A DNA stretch of 64,000 nt from Flavobacterium sandaracinum (lineage in GTDB: Bacteria; Bacteroidota; Bacteroidia; Flavobacteriales; Flavobacteriaceae): contig NZ_SMFN01000002.1 in the NCBI RefSeq assembly GCF_004349135.1, positions 280,318 through 344,317 of the forward strand. Reading direction: 5' to 3'. How positions within the stretch are numbered: the stretch's first letter is position 1; each line of letters opens with the position of its first letter. Below the pieces are notes generated by a model. The model made no database searches and was not told the DNA's origin. It saw only the letters and a list, made by a program, of their open reading frames with translations. Both the position numbers and the translations under genes were made by a program. Shown here in pieces: positions 1 through 7,474 of the stretch.

Positions 1-589
1 GATACAGCCGAATACATTTATTGGAAATCATGTTGTTATTGGTAAGAATTGCTTAATTCATTCTAATGTTTCGATTTATGATTATACCGTAATTGGGGAT
101 AATGTAATCATTCATGCAGGAACTATTTTGGGTGCTGATGCATTTTATTATAAAAAACGTCCTGAGGGTTATGATCAATTACTTTCCGGCGGAAGAGTGG
201 TTATTAAAGATAATGTAGGCATTGGAGCACTTTGTACAATTGATAAAGGAGTTACAGGCGATACCACTATTGGTGAAGGTACGAAAATTGACAATCAGGT
301 ACATGTTGGACACGACACTGTTATTGGAAAAAAATGTTTAATTGCGTCACAAACCGGAATTGCGGGTTGTGTAATTATTGAAGATGAAGTTACTATTTGG
401 GGACAAGTAGGAACGACCAGCGGAATTACTATAGGAGCTAAGGCAATTATCCTGGGTCAAACCGGTGTGACAAAATCTGTTGAAGGTGGGAAATCTTATT
501 TTGGTACGCCAATAGAAGAATCAAGAGAAAAATTGAAACAACTGGCTAATATCAAAAAGATACCCGAAATGCTAAATAAACTAAAATAA
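1..589 (+). CDS. LpxD-like UDP-3-O-acylglucosamine N-acyltransferase (5' truncated)
   Basis: The reading frame is open from the first bases, so the gene starts left of the window; 195 codons are visible. The protein consists of hexapeptide repeats of the [LIV]-G-x-x-x-x type (for example VIGKNC, VIGDNV, TIGEGT, VIGKKC, TIGAKA), the left-handed beta-helix of the LpxA/LpxD acyltransferases. The stretch with NQVHVGHDTVIG carries the histidine region typical of this family. LpxD proper adds a 3-hydroxyacyl chain to UDP-glucosamine in lipid A synthesis. Flavobacteria often keep a shorter LpxD paralogue next to sucD, so the exact acceptor is uncertain. The stop codon is one base before the ATG of the next gene, which suggests co-transcription. 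Confidence 0.8.
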   Translation, partial: IQPNTFIGNHVVIGKNCLIHSNVSIYDYTVIGDNVIIHAGTILGADAFYYKKRPEGYDQLLSGGRVVIKDNVGIGALCTIDKGVTGDTTIGEGTKIDNQVHVGHDTVIGKKCLIASQTGIAGCVIIEDEVTIWGQVGTTSGITIGAKAIILGQTGVTKSVEGGKSYFGTPIEESREKLKQLANIKKIPEMLNKLK

Positions 590-590
590 T

Positions 591-953
591 ATGTCTGCTA
601 AAGAATTTGTTCAGAAATTTTATAAATCGGATGCTTTAATTGATGGTGAGGTTATCAAAGAATTTTTACATCCAGACGTAATCGTTGAATGGAATAGTAG
701 TAAAGGATTTGTAGAACTTAATTATGATTCGTTATTAAATTTGTCTAATGATTTAAGCAAAGCTTATGTTCGATCTAAGGTTCGCATAAGCCATATTATT
801 GGTGAAAATGATCTGATTTCGGTCCGTTATTCTCATTTTGTGAAAACGATTGAGAACCCACGAGAAGAAATGTTATTGGCCCATTTCATAGTTATTTGGC
901 AAATAAAAGACAATAAATTATATCGAGGCTATCAAATGAGTCAATTATCCTAA
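591..953 (+). CDS. NTF2-like (SnoaL-type) small protein
   Basis: A 120-residue protein that begins one base after the upstream acyltransferase gene. Its start MSAKEFVQKFYKSD, the central FLHPDVIVEW, and a C-terminal half of alternating beta strands (FIVIWQIKDNKLYRGYQMS) fit the cone-shaped NTF2/SnoaL fold, which houses small enzymes and ligand-binding proteins. No signal peptide is visible, so it should be cytoplasmic. I see no catalytic signature that would name a reaction. The tight coupling to the LpxD-like gene is the only hint about its job. Confidence 0.65.
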   Translation: MSAKEFVQKFYKSDALIDGEVIKEFLHPDVIVEWNSSKGFVELNYDSLLNLSNDLSKAYVRSKVRISHIIGENDLISVRYSHFVKTIENPREEMLLAHFIVIWQIKDNKLYRGYQMSQLS

Positions 954-1004
954 TTTAGTGTCAAAAAACTCAATACTGAATACGTTTTAGTGCTTAGTAT
1001 TTTA

Positions 1005-1012
1005 TACTTTTG
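1005..1012 (+). promoter_or_regulatory. Bacteroidota-type -7 promoter box upstream of sucD
   Basis: TACTTTTG matches the TAnnTTTG -7 consensus of Bacteroidota sigma-70 promoters. It lies 35 bases before the sucD ATG. No clear TTG -33 box is visible. Confidence 0.55.
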
Positions 1013-1047
1013 CATAACCATTTTAAAAACTACATAAAAAATATATC

Positions 1048-1920
1048 ATGAGTGTTTTAGTTAATAAAGATTCCAAAATAATTGTTCAAGGTTTTACAGG
1101 AAGCGAAGGAACTTTCCATGCTTCTCAAATGATTGAGTACGGTACTAACGTTGTTGGTGGTGTAACTCCAGGAAAAGGGGGAACTTCTCACTTAGACCGA
1201 CCAGTTTTTAATACTGTAAAAGATGCTGTAGAACAAGCAGGAGCTGATACAACTATCATTTTTGTTCCGCCAGCTTTTGCTGCTGATGCAATAATGGAAG
1301 CTGCTGATGCTGGTATTAAAGTAATTATTGCAATTACTGAAGGAATTCCTGTTGCTGACATGATAAAAGCGAATAGCTATGTTAAAGAAAGAAATGCACG
1401 ATTAATAGGTCCAAACTGTCCTGGAATTATCACTCCAGGTGAAGCTAAAGTTGGTATTATGCCAGGTTTTGTTTTCAAGAAAGGAACTGTTGGTATTGTT
1501 TCTAAATCGGGAACATTAACGTACGAAGCGGCGGATCAAGTAGTTAAACAAGGATTAGGAATCACTACTGCAATTGGTATTGGTGGAGACCCAATAATTG
1601 GAACTACAACAAAAGAAGCAGTTGAATTGTTGATGAATGACCCAGAAACAGAATGTATCGTAATGATAGGTGAAATTGGTGGACAATTAGAAGCTGATGC
1701 TGCTCATTGGATCAAAGCTGATGGTAACCGCAAACCAGTTGTAGGTTTCATCGCAGGAGTTACAGCTCCTCCAGGACGTACAATGGGACATGCTGGTGCA
1801 ATCGTTGGTGGATCTGACGACACAGCTGAAGCTAAAAAGCAAATCATGAGAGAATGTGGAATTCACGTGGTAGATTCTCCAGCTGAAATTGGTAAAAAAG
1901 TAAAAGAAGTTTTAGGTTAA
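1048..1920 (+). CDS. sucD: Succinyl-CoA ligase (ADP-forming) alpha subunit
   Basis: 290 residues, the usual size for SucD. The N-terminal CoA-binding Rossmann domain carries [13 protein letters not shown] and the C-terminal ligase domain carries GHAGAIVGG, whose histidine (about residue 248) is the phosphorylated catalytic residue. The enzyme interconverts succinyl-CoA and succinate with formation of ATP or GTP in the TCA cycle, as a complex with SucC. The beta subunit gene is not adjacent; separate sucC and sucD are usual in flavobacteria. The gene has its own promoter-like box and ends in a strong terminator, so it is probably monocistronic. Confidence 0.96.
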   Translation: MSVLVNKDSKIIVQGFTGSEGTFHASQMIEYGTNVVGGVTPGKGGTSHLDRPVFNTVKDAVEQAGADTTIIFVPPAFAADAIMEAADAGIKVIIAITEGIPVADMIKANSYVKERNARLIGPNCPGIITPGEAKVGIMPGFVFKKGTVGIVSKSGTLTYEAADQVVKQGLGITTAIGIGGDPIIGTTTKEAVELLMNDPETECIVMIGEIGGQLEADAAHWIKADGNRKPVVGFIAGVTAPPGRTMGHAGAIVGGSDDTAEAKKQIMRECGIHVVDSPAEIGKKVKEVLG

Positions 1921-1947
1921 TTTAAACTCCTATTAAATATTTCTAGA

Positions 1948-1974
1948 AGCCTCACAATTTGTGGGGCTTTTTTA
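1948..1974 (+). terminator. Rho-independent terminator of sucD
   Basis: AGCCTCAC pairs with GTGGGGCT around an AATTT loop (one G-T pair) and is followed by six Ts. It starts 28 bases after the sucD stop. Confidence 0.85.
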
Positions 1975-1995
1975 TTATAAATTCAATTAAAGAAA

Positions 1996-2003
1996 TATCT
2001 TTG
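1996..2003 (+). promoter_or_regulatory. -7 promoter box for the gene at 2137
   Basis: TATCTTTG matches TAnnTTTG. It predicts a leader of about 125 bases before the ATG at 2137, and that leader contains the hairpin listed at 2061-2118. Confidence 0.5.
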
Positions 2004-2060
2004 CACTTTATTAAATATTTCTGTTTTGCAGATTCAATTGTAATAAGAACAAATACAAAC

Positions 2061-2118
2061 GAATGGTTTCTAATGGACCTCACGATTTTGTGGGGTATTT
2101 TTTTGCCGAAACCAATTC
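2061..2118 (+). promoter_or_regulatory. Nested hairpin leader of the gene at 2137
   Basis: The outer arms GAATGGTTTC (2061-2070) and GAAACCAATTC (2108-2118) are complementary apart from one bulged base. Inside them ACCTCAC (2077-2083) pairs with GTGGGGT (2090-2096), followed by ATTTTTTT. The inner hairpin has the look of a terminator and resembles the sucD terminator 130 bases upstream, so it may be a duplicated terminator or an attenuator. Function is not established. Confidence 0.45.
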
Positions 2119-2136
2119 AAATTAAAATAAAATATT

Positions 2137-2559
2137 ATGTATAAAGAGTTAAAAAAATTCAAAGTTACCAATCAGTTTTCATTTACTGTAGAAGATAGTT
2201 TAGCAGAAGTTTGTAACGCATCAGAAGGATCTGGAGTGTTTTTAGTGTATTCTGTTGGGGATGAAAAAGAGCTAATCATGGTTGGTTCTACTGGAACTGT
2301 TCAAAATAATGGTACTTTGAAAATTAAAAATGGTGGTCTAAATGACAAAATTGTTGAAGGACACCAATTTGCAAAAACAGGAAGAAAGTATTCTTGGCCA
2401 GCACAAATGAAAATTGAAGATATTAGCACGCTAGAAGTAGTTTGGTATGAGACATTCAACGATAAAACTAAAGTGATTCCAACATTCGTAGAAGGACAAG
2501 TTTTACAAAATTTCCTAGACGAAAATGGAAGATTACCAAAATGGAATGTAGCTTTTTAA
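2137..2559 (+). CDS. Conserved hypothetical protein, 140 aa
   Basis: A cytoplasmic 140-residue protein without signal peptide or membrane segment. The central strand-turn pattern GVFLVYSVGDEKELIMVGST recalls the first part of a GIY-YIG nuclease fold, but the catalytic Arg and Glu cannot be placed with confidence, so I do not call it a nuclease. It is a single gene between its own promoter-like box plus structured leader and a strong terminator, which supports its being real. Function unknown. Confidence 0.7.
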   Translation: MYKELKKFKVTNQFSFTVEDSLAEVCNASEGSGVFLVYSVGDEKELIMVGSTGTVQNNGTLKIKNGGLNDKIVEGHQFAKTGRKYSWPAQMKIEDISTLEVVWYETFNDKTKVIPTFVEGQVLQNFLDENGRLPKWNVAF

Positions 2560-2597
2560 TTATTTAAAGACTGTTTTTCAATATCTTACTTATAATT

Positions 2598-2627
2598 GCG
2601 CTACATTTTTATGTGGCGCTTTTTTTG
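2598..2627 (+). terminator. Rho-independent terminator
   Basis: GCGCTACAT pairs with ATGTGGCGC (one G-T pair) around a short T-rich loop and is followed by seven Ts. It closes the transcript of the gene ending at 2559. Confidence 0.88.
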
Positions 2628-2676
2628 TTTTATTATTTTTTTGAATAAAATTCAAAATATTTCATAAATAATTAAT

Positions 2677-2684
2677 TACTTTTG
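2677..2684 (+). promoter_or_regulatory. -7 promoter box for the NhaC-family transporter
   Basis: TACTTTTG matches TAnnTTTG. The structured leader begins a few bases downstream, so nearly the whole leader would be in the transcript. Confidence 0.55.
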
Positions 2685-2688
2685 CACC

Positions 2689-2754
2689 CGTTATCACGAA
2701 TCCTGCAATAGGATAGCAACCTGCAACAACAAGCAAGGTGCTAAAACGATAAGC
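2689..2754 (+). promoter_or_regulatory. Structured leader, candidate compact SAM-I-like riboswitch
   Basis: Three helices can be drawn by hand. P1 is TTATC (2691-2695) with GATAA (2748-2752). A second hairpin is ATCCT-gcaat-AGGAT (2700-2714). A third is ACCTGC (2719-2724) with GCAAGGT (2733-2739). The blocks TAGCAACC and AGGTGCTAAA, with the TTATC/GATAA closing helix, match the 3' half and P1 of S-box (SAM-I) aptamers, but the P2 kink-turn arm seems to be missing. The downstream gene belongs to the transporter superfamily that includes the methionine transporter MetT, which fits a SAM-sensing role. A covariance-model search was not possible, so the ligand is inferred. Confidence 0.5.
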
Positions 2755-2771
2755 CAAATCCTTTGGAAAAA

Positions 2772-2840
2772 ATGTTGTTTACATTCCCATATTTAGCTTT
2801 GTTTTTCGTCATAATTTTTAATTTAAAATTATTTTTATGA
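2772..2840 (+). CDS. Possible 22-residue hydrophobic upstream ORF
   Basis: ATG at 2772 opens 22 codons that end in TGA at 2838-2840, overlapping the ATG of the transporter gene as ATGA. The peptide starts MLFTFPYLALFFVIIF and is strongly hydrophobic. It sits between the structured leader and the transporter, so it could couple translation of the two. AT-rich DNA yields Phe/Leu/Ile-rich frames by chance, so this is tentative. Confidence 0.3.
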   Translation: MLFTFPYLALFFVIIFNLKLFL

Positions 2841-4159
2841 CTTTATTTTCAAAAGAAAAAGGAAACGCCTTTGCCTTGATTCCTTTATTCATTTTTATTT
2901 TTACTTTCTTGGGAGCGGGAATTATTCTAAATGATTTTTATGCTTTTCCATCACCAGTAGCTGTTTTAGTTGGTATCATTGCTGCTTTTTTATTATTCAA
3001 ATCCTCTACTGAGGATAAAGTGGCTACATTAATTGCAGGTTGTGGTGAGAGTAAAATCATGACGATGTGTTTAATTTACTTGCTTGCAGGAGCTTTCGCA
3101 GTAGTTAGTAAAGCGATGGGTGGAGTAGACGCTGTGGTGAATCTTGGTATAAATACAATTGATGTTGCTTATTTTCCGTTAGGAATTTTCTTGATTGCTT
3201 CTTTTTTGTCAACTGCTACAGGAACTTCTGTTGGTGCAATTGTTGCGATTGGTCCGATAGCTGTAGCATTAGCTGATAAAAGCGGCGCTTCATTACCACT
3301 TATTTCTGGCGCTTTATTAGGTGGTTCTATGTTGGGAGACAATCTTTCCATGATTTCTGATACGACCATCGCAGCAACGCAATCGTTAGGATGTGATTTA
3401 AAAGATAAGTTCAAAATTAATGTGTTCATTGCCTTTCCAGCTGCAATTTTGACTATTTTGGTTTTCTTTTATCTTGGTTTAAACTCGGATATTGTGACCG
3501 TTGCCATTGCCAAAAATGATTTTTCTTGGATTGCGATTGTACCTTACATTTTAGTAATTGTATTGGCAGTTGTGGGTGTTAATGTTTTTTCAACATTGCT
3601 TATTGGAACTTTATTAGCTGGAATTATTGGTTATTTTAGTGGTTCTTTTACGCTGATGGAATTCACTCAAAAGATATATGAAGGCTTTACCAGTATGACT
3701 GATATTTTCTTATTATCAATGCTTACTGGAGGTTTAGCTGCTATGGTAGATAAAGCGGGTGGAATTACGTATTTATTAGTTCTAATTAAAAAAAGAATTA
3801 AAAGTAAAAAATCAGCTCAAGCGGGAATTGGCGCTATAGTAGGTTTCGCTAATTTAGCGATAGCAAATAACACCGTTTCTATTGTAATTACAGGACCTAT
3901 TGCCAAAGAAATTAATGATGAATACCATTTAAATCCAAAAAAAACAGCGGCAATTCTGGATATATTTTCGTGTATTATTCAAGGAATTTTACCTTATGGC
4001 GCACAAATATTGCTTATTTTGAGTTACGCGAATGGTAAATTAAATTTCTTTGATTTAATTAGTAATGCTTGGTATCATTTATTTTTATTAGTTTTCACAT
4101 TGGTTGCGATTTACAGTTCGTTTTGGGATAAATGGACCAAGCGATTCTTTAATATTTAA
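2837..4159 (+). CDS. NhaC-superfamily transporter, possibly MetT-like methionine transporter
   Basis: A 440-residue integral membrane protein with roughly 11-12 hydrophobic segments. It has the family signatures FLSTATGTSVGAIVAIGPIA (about residues 123-142), GSMLGDNLSMISDTTIAAT, and in the second half GFANLAIANNTVSIVITGPI. These place it in the NhaC family of ion-coupled antiporters and transporters. One branch of the superfamily (MetT) is a methionine transporter under SAM-riboswitch control in other bacteria; the S-box-like leader here suggests this gene belongs to that branch, but Na+/H+ antiport cannot be excluded. No terminator is visible after the stop; a new promoter box follows 55 bases downstream. 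Confidence 0.8.
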   Translation: MTLFSKEKGNAFALIPLFIFIFTFLGAGIILNDFYAFPSPVAVLVGIIAAFLLFKSSTEDKVATLIAGCGESKIMTMCLIYLLAGAFAVVSKAMGGVDAVVNLGINTIDVAYFPLGIFLIASFLSTATGTSVGAIVAIGPIAVALADKSGASLPLISGALLGGSMLGDNLSMISDTTIAATQSLGCDLKDKFKINVFIAFPAAILTILVFFYLGLNSDIVTVAIAKNDFSWIAIVPYILVIVLAVVGVNVFSTLLIGTLLAGIIGYFSGSFTLMEFTQKIYEGFTSMTDIFLLSMLTGGLAAMVDKAGGITYLLVLIKKRIKSKKSAQAGIGAIVGFANLAIANNTVSIVITGPIAKEINDEYHLNPKKTAAILDIFSCIIQGILPYGAQILLILSYANGKLNFFDLISNAWYHLFLLVFTLVAIYSSFWDKWTKRFFNI

Positions 4160-4214
4160 GAATTGAATTTTGACTGTTATTGCTTTTGAATTTTTTTTAA
4201 AAAGGGAATTATTA

Positions 4215-4222
4215 TATATTTG
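4215..4222 (+). promoter_or_regulatory. -7 promoter box ahead of the RNA element and fabG
   Basis: TATATTTG matches TAnnTTTG exactly. A start about 7 bases downstream would place the element at 4235-4314 at the very 5' end of the transcript. Confidence 0.55.
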
Positions 4223-4234
4223 ACACGTGTAAGA

Positions 4235-4314
4235 TAGCCCTGATAGTAGTGGAAATCCTTTTATGTAAGCGATAGCGTTCATAAAAGATTGAAGCGGATA
4301 GCAGGAATAGCTCC
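4235..4314 (+). ncRNA. Structured RNA element, copy 1 (possibly the Flavo-1 motif)
   Basis: An 80-nt element begins TAGCCCTGATAG and ends AGCAGGAATAGCTCC. CTTTTATG pairs with CATAAAAG to form the apical stem, and AGC-CCTG pairs with CAGG-AGCT across the base, leaving a large internal loop. A second copy with the same conserved ends but an entirely different, still perfectly paired apical stem lies on the minus strand at 60977-61051. That covariation argues for a functional RNA. I recall this sequence class as frequent in Flavobacterium genomes; linking it to the Rfam Flavo-1 motif is a guess. It may be a free RNA or the fabG leader. Confidence 0.6.
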
Positions 4315-4341
4315 AAATAAAATTTAAACTAATTTTTGAAT

Positions 4342-5088
4342 ATGAAATTACTAGAAGGAAAAGTTGCCATAATTACTGGTGCGAGTCGCGGAATTGGGAA
4401 AGGAATTGCGGAAGTTTTTGCAAAACACGGTGCAAACGTTGCCTTTACGTATAGTTCATCAATTGAATCTGCTATGGCATTGGAAAACGAATTGAACGCT
4501 CTTGGAATTAAAGCCAAAGGATATCAATCGAATGCAGCTGATTTTAATGAAGCGCAAACTCTTGTGGACGCAGTTTTAGCTGAATTTGGAACAGTTGATA
4601 TTCTTATAAACAACGCCGGAATCACTAAAGACAACCTGTTGATGCGTATGTCTGAAGGCGATTTTGATCAAGTAATTGATGTGAATTTGAAATCGGTTTT
4701 TAATATGACTAAAGCCATTCAACGTACTTTCCTAAAACAACGTTCGGGTTCAATAATCAATATGAGTTCAGTTGTAGGAGTGAAAGGAAATGCTGGGCAA
4801 ACGAATTACGCAGCTTCTAAAGCGGGAGTTATTGGTTTTTCTAAATCGGTAGCTTTAGAATTAGGTTCTAGAAACATTCGTTGTAATGTAATTGCTCCAG
4901 GATTCATTGAAACGGAAATGACGGCTAAATTAAACGAAGATGTTGTAAAAGGATGGAGAGACGGAATTCCGTTGAAACGTGGCGGAACGACTGAAGATGT
5001 GGCTAATGCGTGTCTTTTCTTCGCTTCGGATATGAGCGCTTATGTAACTGGACAAGTCATGAATGTTTGTGGAGGAATGCTTACCTAG
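4342..5088 (+). CDS. fabG: 3-oxoacyl-[acyl-carrier-protein] reductase
   Basis: A 248-residue short-chain dehydrogenase. It has the NADPH-binding TGASRGIG (residues 12-19), NNAG (90-93), the catalytic Ser in INMSSVVG (about 142) and YAASK (Tyr156, Lys160). The C-terminus GQVMNVCGGML matches FabG proper. It reduces 3-oxoacyl-ACP in the fatty-acid elongation cycle in the cytoplasm. I take ATG 4342 as the start; an in-frame TTG six bases upstream is less likely. The structured RNA element ends 27 bases before this ATG. Confidence 0.93.
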   Translation: MKLLEGKVAIITGASRGIGKGIAEVFAKHGANVAFTYSSSIESAMALENELNALGIKAKGYQSNAADFNEAQTLVDAVLAEFGTVDILINNAGITKDNLLMRMSEGDFDQVIDVNLKSVFNMTKAIQRTFLKQRSGSIINMSSVVGVKGNAGQTNYAASKAGVIGFSKSVALELGSRNIRCNVIAPGFIETEMTAKLNEDVVKGWRDGIPLKRGGTTEDVANACLFFASDMSAYVTGQVMNVCGGMLT

Positions 5089-5095
5089 ATTAATT

Positions 5096-5175
5096 GAAAG
5101 ATTGTAAAATTCAAAGATTTAAAGATTTTTGAATTGTGTAATTAATTTTTAATCTTTAAATCATTCAATCTTTTA
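5096..5175. repeat. Intergenic inverted repeat of AAAGATT/AATCTTT phrases
   Basis: The 98-bp spacer after fabG has the left arm GAAAGATTGTAAAATTCAAA plus ATTTAAAGATT and the right arm AATCTTTAAATCATTCAATC. The arms are imperfectly complementary. The same style of phrase repeat recurs in other spacers of this window. Confidence 0.6.
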
Positions 5176-5186
5176 ATACAGAATAA

Positions 5187-7214
5187 ATGACAACAAACAC
5201 GCTACTATTATTACTTCTTTCTTTACTAATAGCGGGAGGATTGTCGTTTTTTCAATACATCTACAAAGCCAAAAACAAATCGAAAGTCGGTTGGTTTTTG
5301 GCTTTTTTGCGTTTTTTATCCATTTTTGGAATTTTGTTGTTGTTGATTAATCCAAAAATAACCAAAAATACGCTTGAAACCGTAAAAACTCCTTTACCGA
5401 TTGTTGTTGATAATTCGAGTTCTATTTCTTTTTTGAATGCCAACGAAAAAGCAATGGAAGTGTATCAAAAAATACAATCAAATTCCGATTTACAAGAGAA
5501 ATTCGACGTGCAAACGTATCAGTTTTCAGATGATTTTGAACCAACGGAAAAATTTGATTTTAAAGGTACTCAAACCAATATTGATGTTGTTGCGAAAAAT
5601 CTAAAAAGCATTTATAAAAACGCAAGTTATCCAACGGTTTTGATTTCAGATGGAAATCAAACTTCTGGGAATGATTATGTGTACAGTTTTGATGAAGCAA
5701 ATAAAGTATATCCAGTAATTGTAGGCGATACAACGACTTTTTTAGATTTTAAAATCAATCAACTGAACGTTAATAAATACGCTTTTCACAAAAATAAATT
5801 TCCGGTCGAGGCTTTTTTGCAGTATTCAGGAGCCAAAACAATAACAGCTGATTTTGTTATTTCACAAGGGAATTCGGTATTCAGTAAACAATCCATTACC
5901 TTTTCAACATCCAAGAAAACAGCAACTGTAAACGTACTTTTACCAGCTGATAAAATAGGTTTACAGGTTTTTAAAGCTACAATTTCATCCAAGGAAAAAG
6001 AAAAAAACACCTATAACAACACCAAGAATTTTGCGGTTGAAGTCATTGACCAAAAAACAAAGATTGCTATTGTTTCGGCTATAAATCATCCAGATTTAGG
6101 AGCGATGAAAAGAGCTATTGAATCCAATGTTCAACGTAAAGTAACGATTGTTAAACCTAATGAAATCAAAATATTACAAGATTTTAATGTTCTGATTTTA
6201 TACCAACCAACAACCGAATTTAAAACTATTTTTGAGAATAATAAAGTTGTAGGAATCAACACGTTTATCATTACTGGAAATAACACCGATTTCAATTTCC
6301 TGAATCAGCAACAAGATAATCTGAACTTTAAAATGAGCGGACAAAAAGAAGATTATTTGTCGGTTTTTAATGGACAGTTTAATTTGTTTGCAGCGGACAA
6401 TATCGGGTTTGAAAATTTACCGCCTTTGCAAAATGCATTTGGAACCGTAACTGTAAAAGGAGTTGTTTCCGTTTTGCTTTCGTCTAAAATCAGAGCGATA
6501 GATACGAATTCGCCTCTGCTAGCTTTTTCAGAAAATCAAGGCAAACGAGCTGCTTATCTTTTGGGAGAAAACAGTTGGAAATGGCGTTTGCAAACCCATG
6601 TCAACAATCAATCTTTTGAAAAATATGATATTTTCATCGATAAGATTATTCAGTTTTTGGCTTCGAATAATTCTAAAAAATCATTGGTAGTAGAACATGA
6701 AAGTTTTTATAATTCAGGGGAAGCGATTGAAATAACTGCTCAATTTTTCAATAAAAATTATGAGTTTGATGAAAAAGCCCGTTTGACAATTGCGGTAACA
6801 AACACCAAAACGAAGCAAACGAAAAATTACGATTTATTAAAAGGAAATAATTCCTATAAAGTCAATCTTGATGGATTGAAAGCGGGTTCTTATGCATTTA
6901 CAGTAAAAGAATTGAACTCAAAAACGACCTATTCCAGTACTTTTGAAATTCTTGATTTTGATATCGAAAAGCAATTTGTTAATCCTGATGTGGAGAAATT
7001 GACACAATTAGCCACACAAACACAGGGAAAAGTTATATTCCCAGATCAAGTAGATGTGTTAATTAAAACACTTTTAGAAAATGAGGAATACAAAGCGATT
7101 CAAAAGAATTCTGTTACAAAAACTCCTTTGATTGATTGGATTTGGTTATTGGTTTTAATTTCAGTTTTGCTGGCAACCGAATGGTTTGTTCGAAAATATA
7201 ATGGCTTATTATAG
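5187..7214 (+). CDS. Membrane-anchored vWA-like domain protein
   Basis: A 675-residue protein with two N-terminal membrane segments (about residues 5-23 and 36-54), a long extracytoplasmic region and a final membrane helix near residues 650-668. Directly after the second helix, VVDNSSS provides Asp75, Ser77 and Ser79 of a MIDAS-like DxSxS motif. A second vWA-typical strand, TVLISDGNQTSGND, follows about 80 residues later. Flavobacteria and other Bacteroidota carry many such BatA-related proteins of poorly defined function; a role in envelope assembly or protein complex scaffolding is plausible. It appears to be transcribed alone: repeat-rich spacers lie on both sides. Confidence 0.75.
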   Translation: MTTNTLLLLLLSLLIAGGLSFFQYIYKAKNKSKVGWFLAFLRFLSIFGILLLLINPKITKNTLETVKTPLPIVVDNSSSISFLNANEKAMEVYQKIQSNSDLQEKFDVQTYQFSDDFEPTEKFDFKGTQTNIDVVAKNLKSIYKNASYPTVLISDGNQTSGNDYVYSFDEANKVYPVIVGDTTTFLDFKINQLNVNKYAFHKNKFPVEAFLQYSGAKTITADFVISQGNSVFSKQSITFSTSKKTATVNVLLPADKIGLQVFKATISSKEKEKNTYNNTKNFAVEVIDQKTKIAIVSAINHPDLGAMKRAIESNVQRKVTIVKPNEIKILQDFNVLILYQPTTEFKTIFENNKVVGINTFIITGNNTDFNFLNQQQDNLNFKMSGQKEDYLSVFNGQFNLFAADNIGFENLPPLQNAFGTVTVKGVVSVLLSSKIRAIDTNSPLLAFSENQGKRAAYLLGENSWKWRLQTHVNNQSFEKYDIFIDKIIQFLASNNSKKSLVVEHESFYNSGEAIEITAQFFNKNYEFDEKARLTIAVTNTKTKQTKNYDLLKGNNSYKVNLDGLKAGSYAFTVKELNSKTTYSSTFEILDFDIEKQFVNPDVEKLTQLATQTQGKVIFPDQVDVLIKTLLENEEYKAIQKNSVTKTPLIDWIWLLVLISVLLATEWFVRKYNGLL

Positions 7215-7260
7215 TATAATTAAACTGCTATATCTTAAAATAAATATAGTTGATTTTAAA

Positions 7261-7425
7261 CATATAAGTTATTGAAGTAAAAAGAAAGAAGTTTGTTAAT
7301 TGTGTCGTTTAAAAGGAATATAAGTTAAAATCGTTTTTTATAAAGCAATGTGGCTATCTTAAATGTACTATTAGTTTAACTTGATTTATTCAAATTAAAA
7401 CTTAAATGACTTATATGTTTTAACA
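7261..7425. repeat. Intergenic repeat with inverted ACTTATATG arms
   Basis: The 260-bp spacer before the LysR gene holds CATATAAGTT (7261-7270) and, inverted about 130 bp later, ACTTAAATGACTTATATG (7400-7417). The spacer at 59.1 kb has the same words in the same inverted layout. The arms are short and degenerate, like remnants of a flavobacterial intergenic repeat family. Nothing else was seen in this spacer. Confidence 0.5.
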
Positions 7426-7474
7426 ATGTACTCAATAAAATACTGATATTTGTAGAATTAAGCGAATTAAATAA

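Noticed and set aside
1959..2144. A 61-codon open frame after sucD
   Set aside because: It starts inside the sucD terminator, runs through the promoter box and leader hairpin of the next gene, and has no protein-like pattern.
4235..4314. 6S RNA as identity of the element before fabG
   Set aside because: It is only about 80 nt and occurs twice in the window, whereas 6S RNA is about 180-200 nt and usually single.
4336..4341. TTG start two codons upstream for fabG
   Set aside because: ATG 4342 gives the conserved FabG N-terminus.
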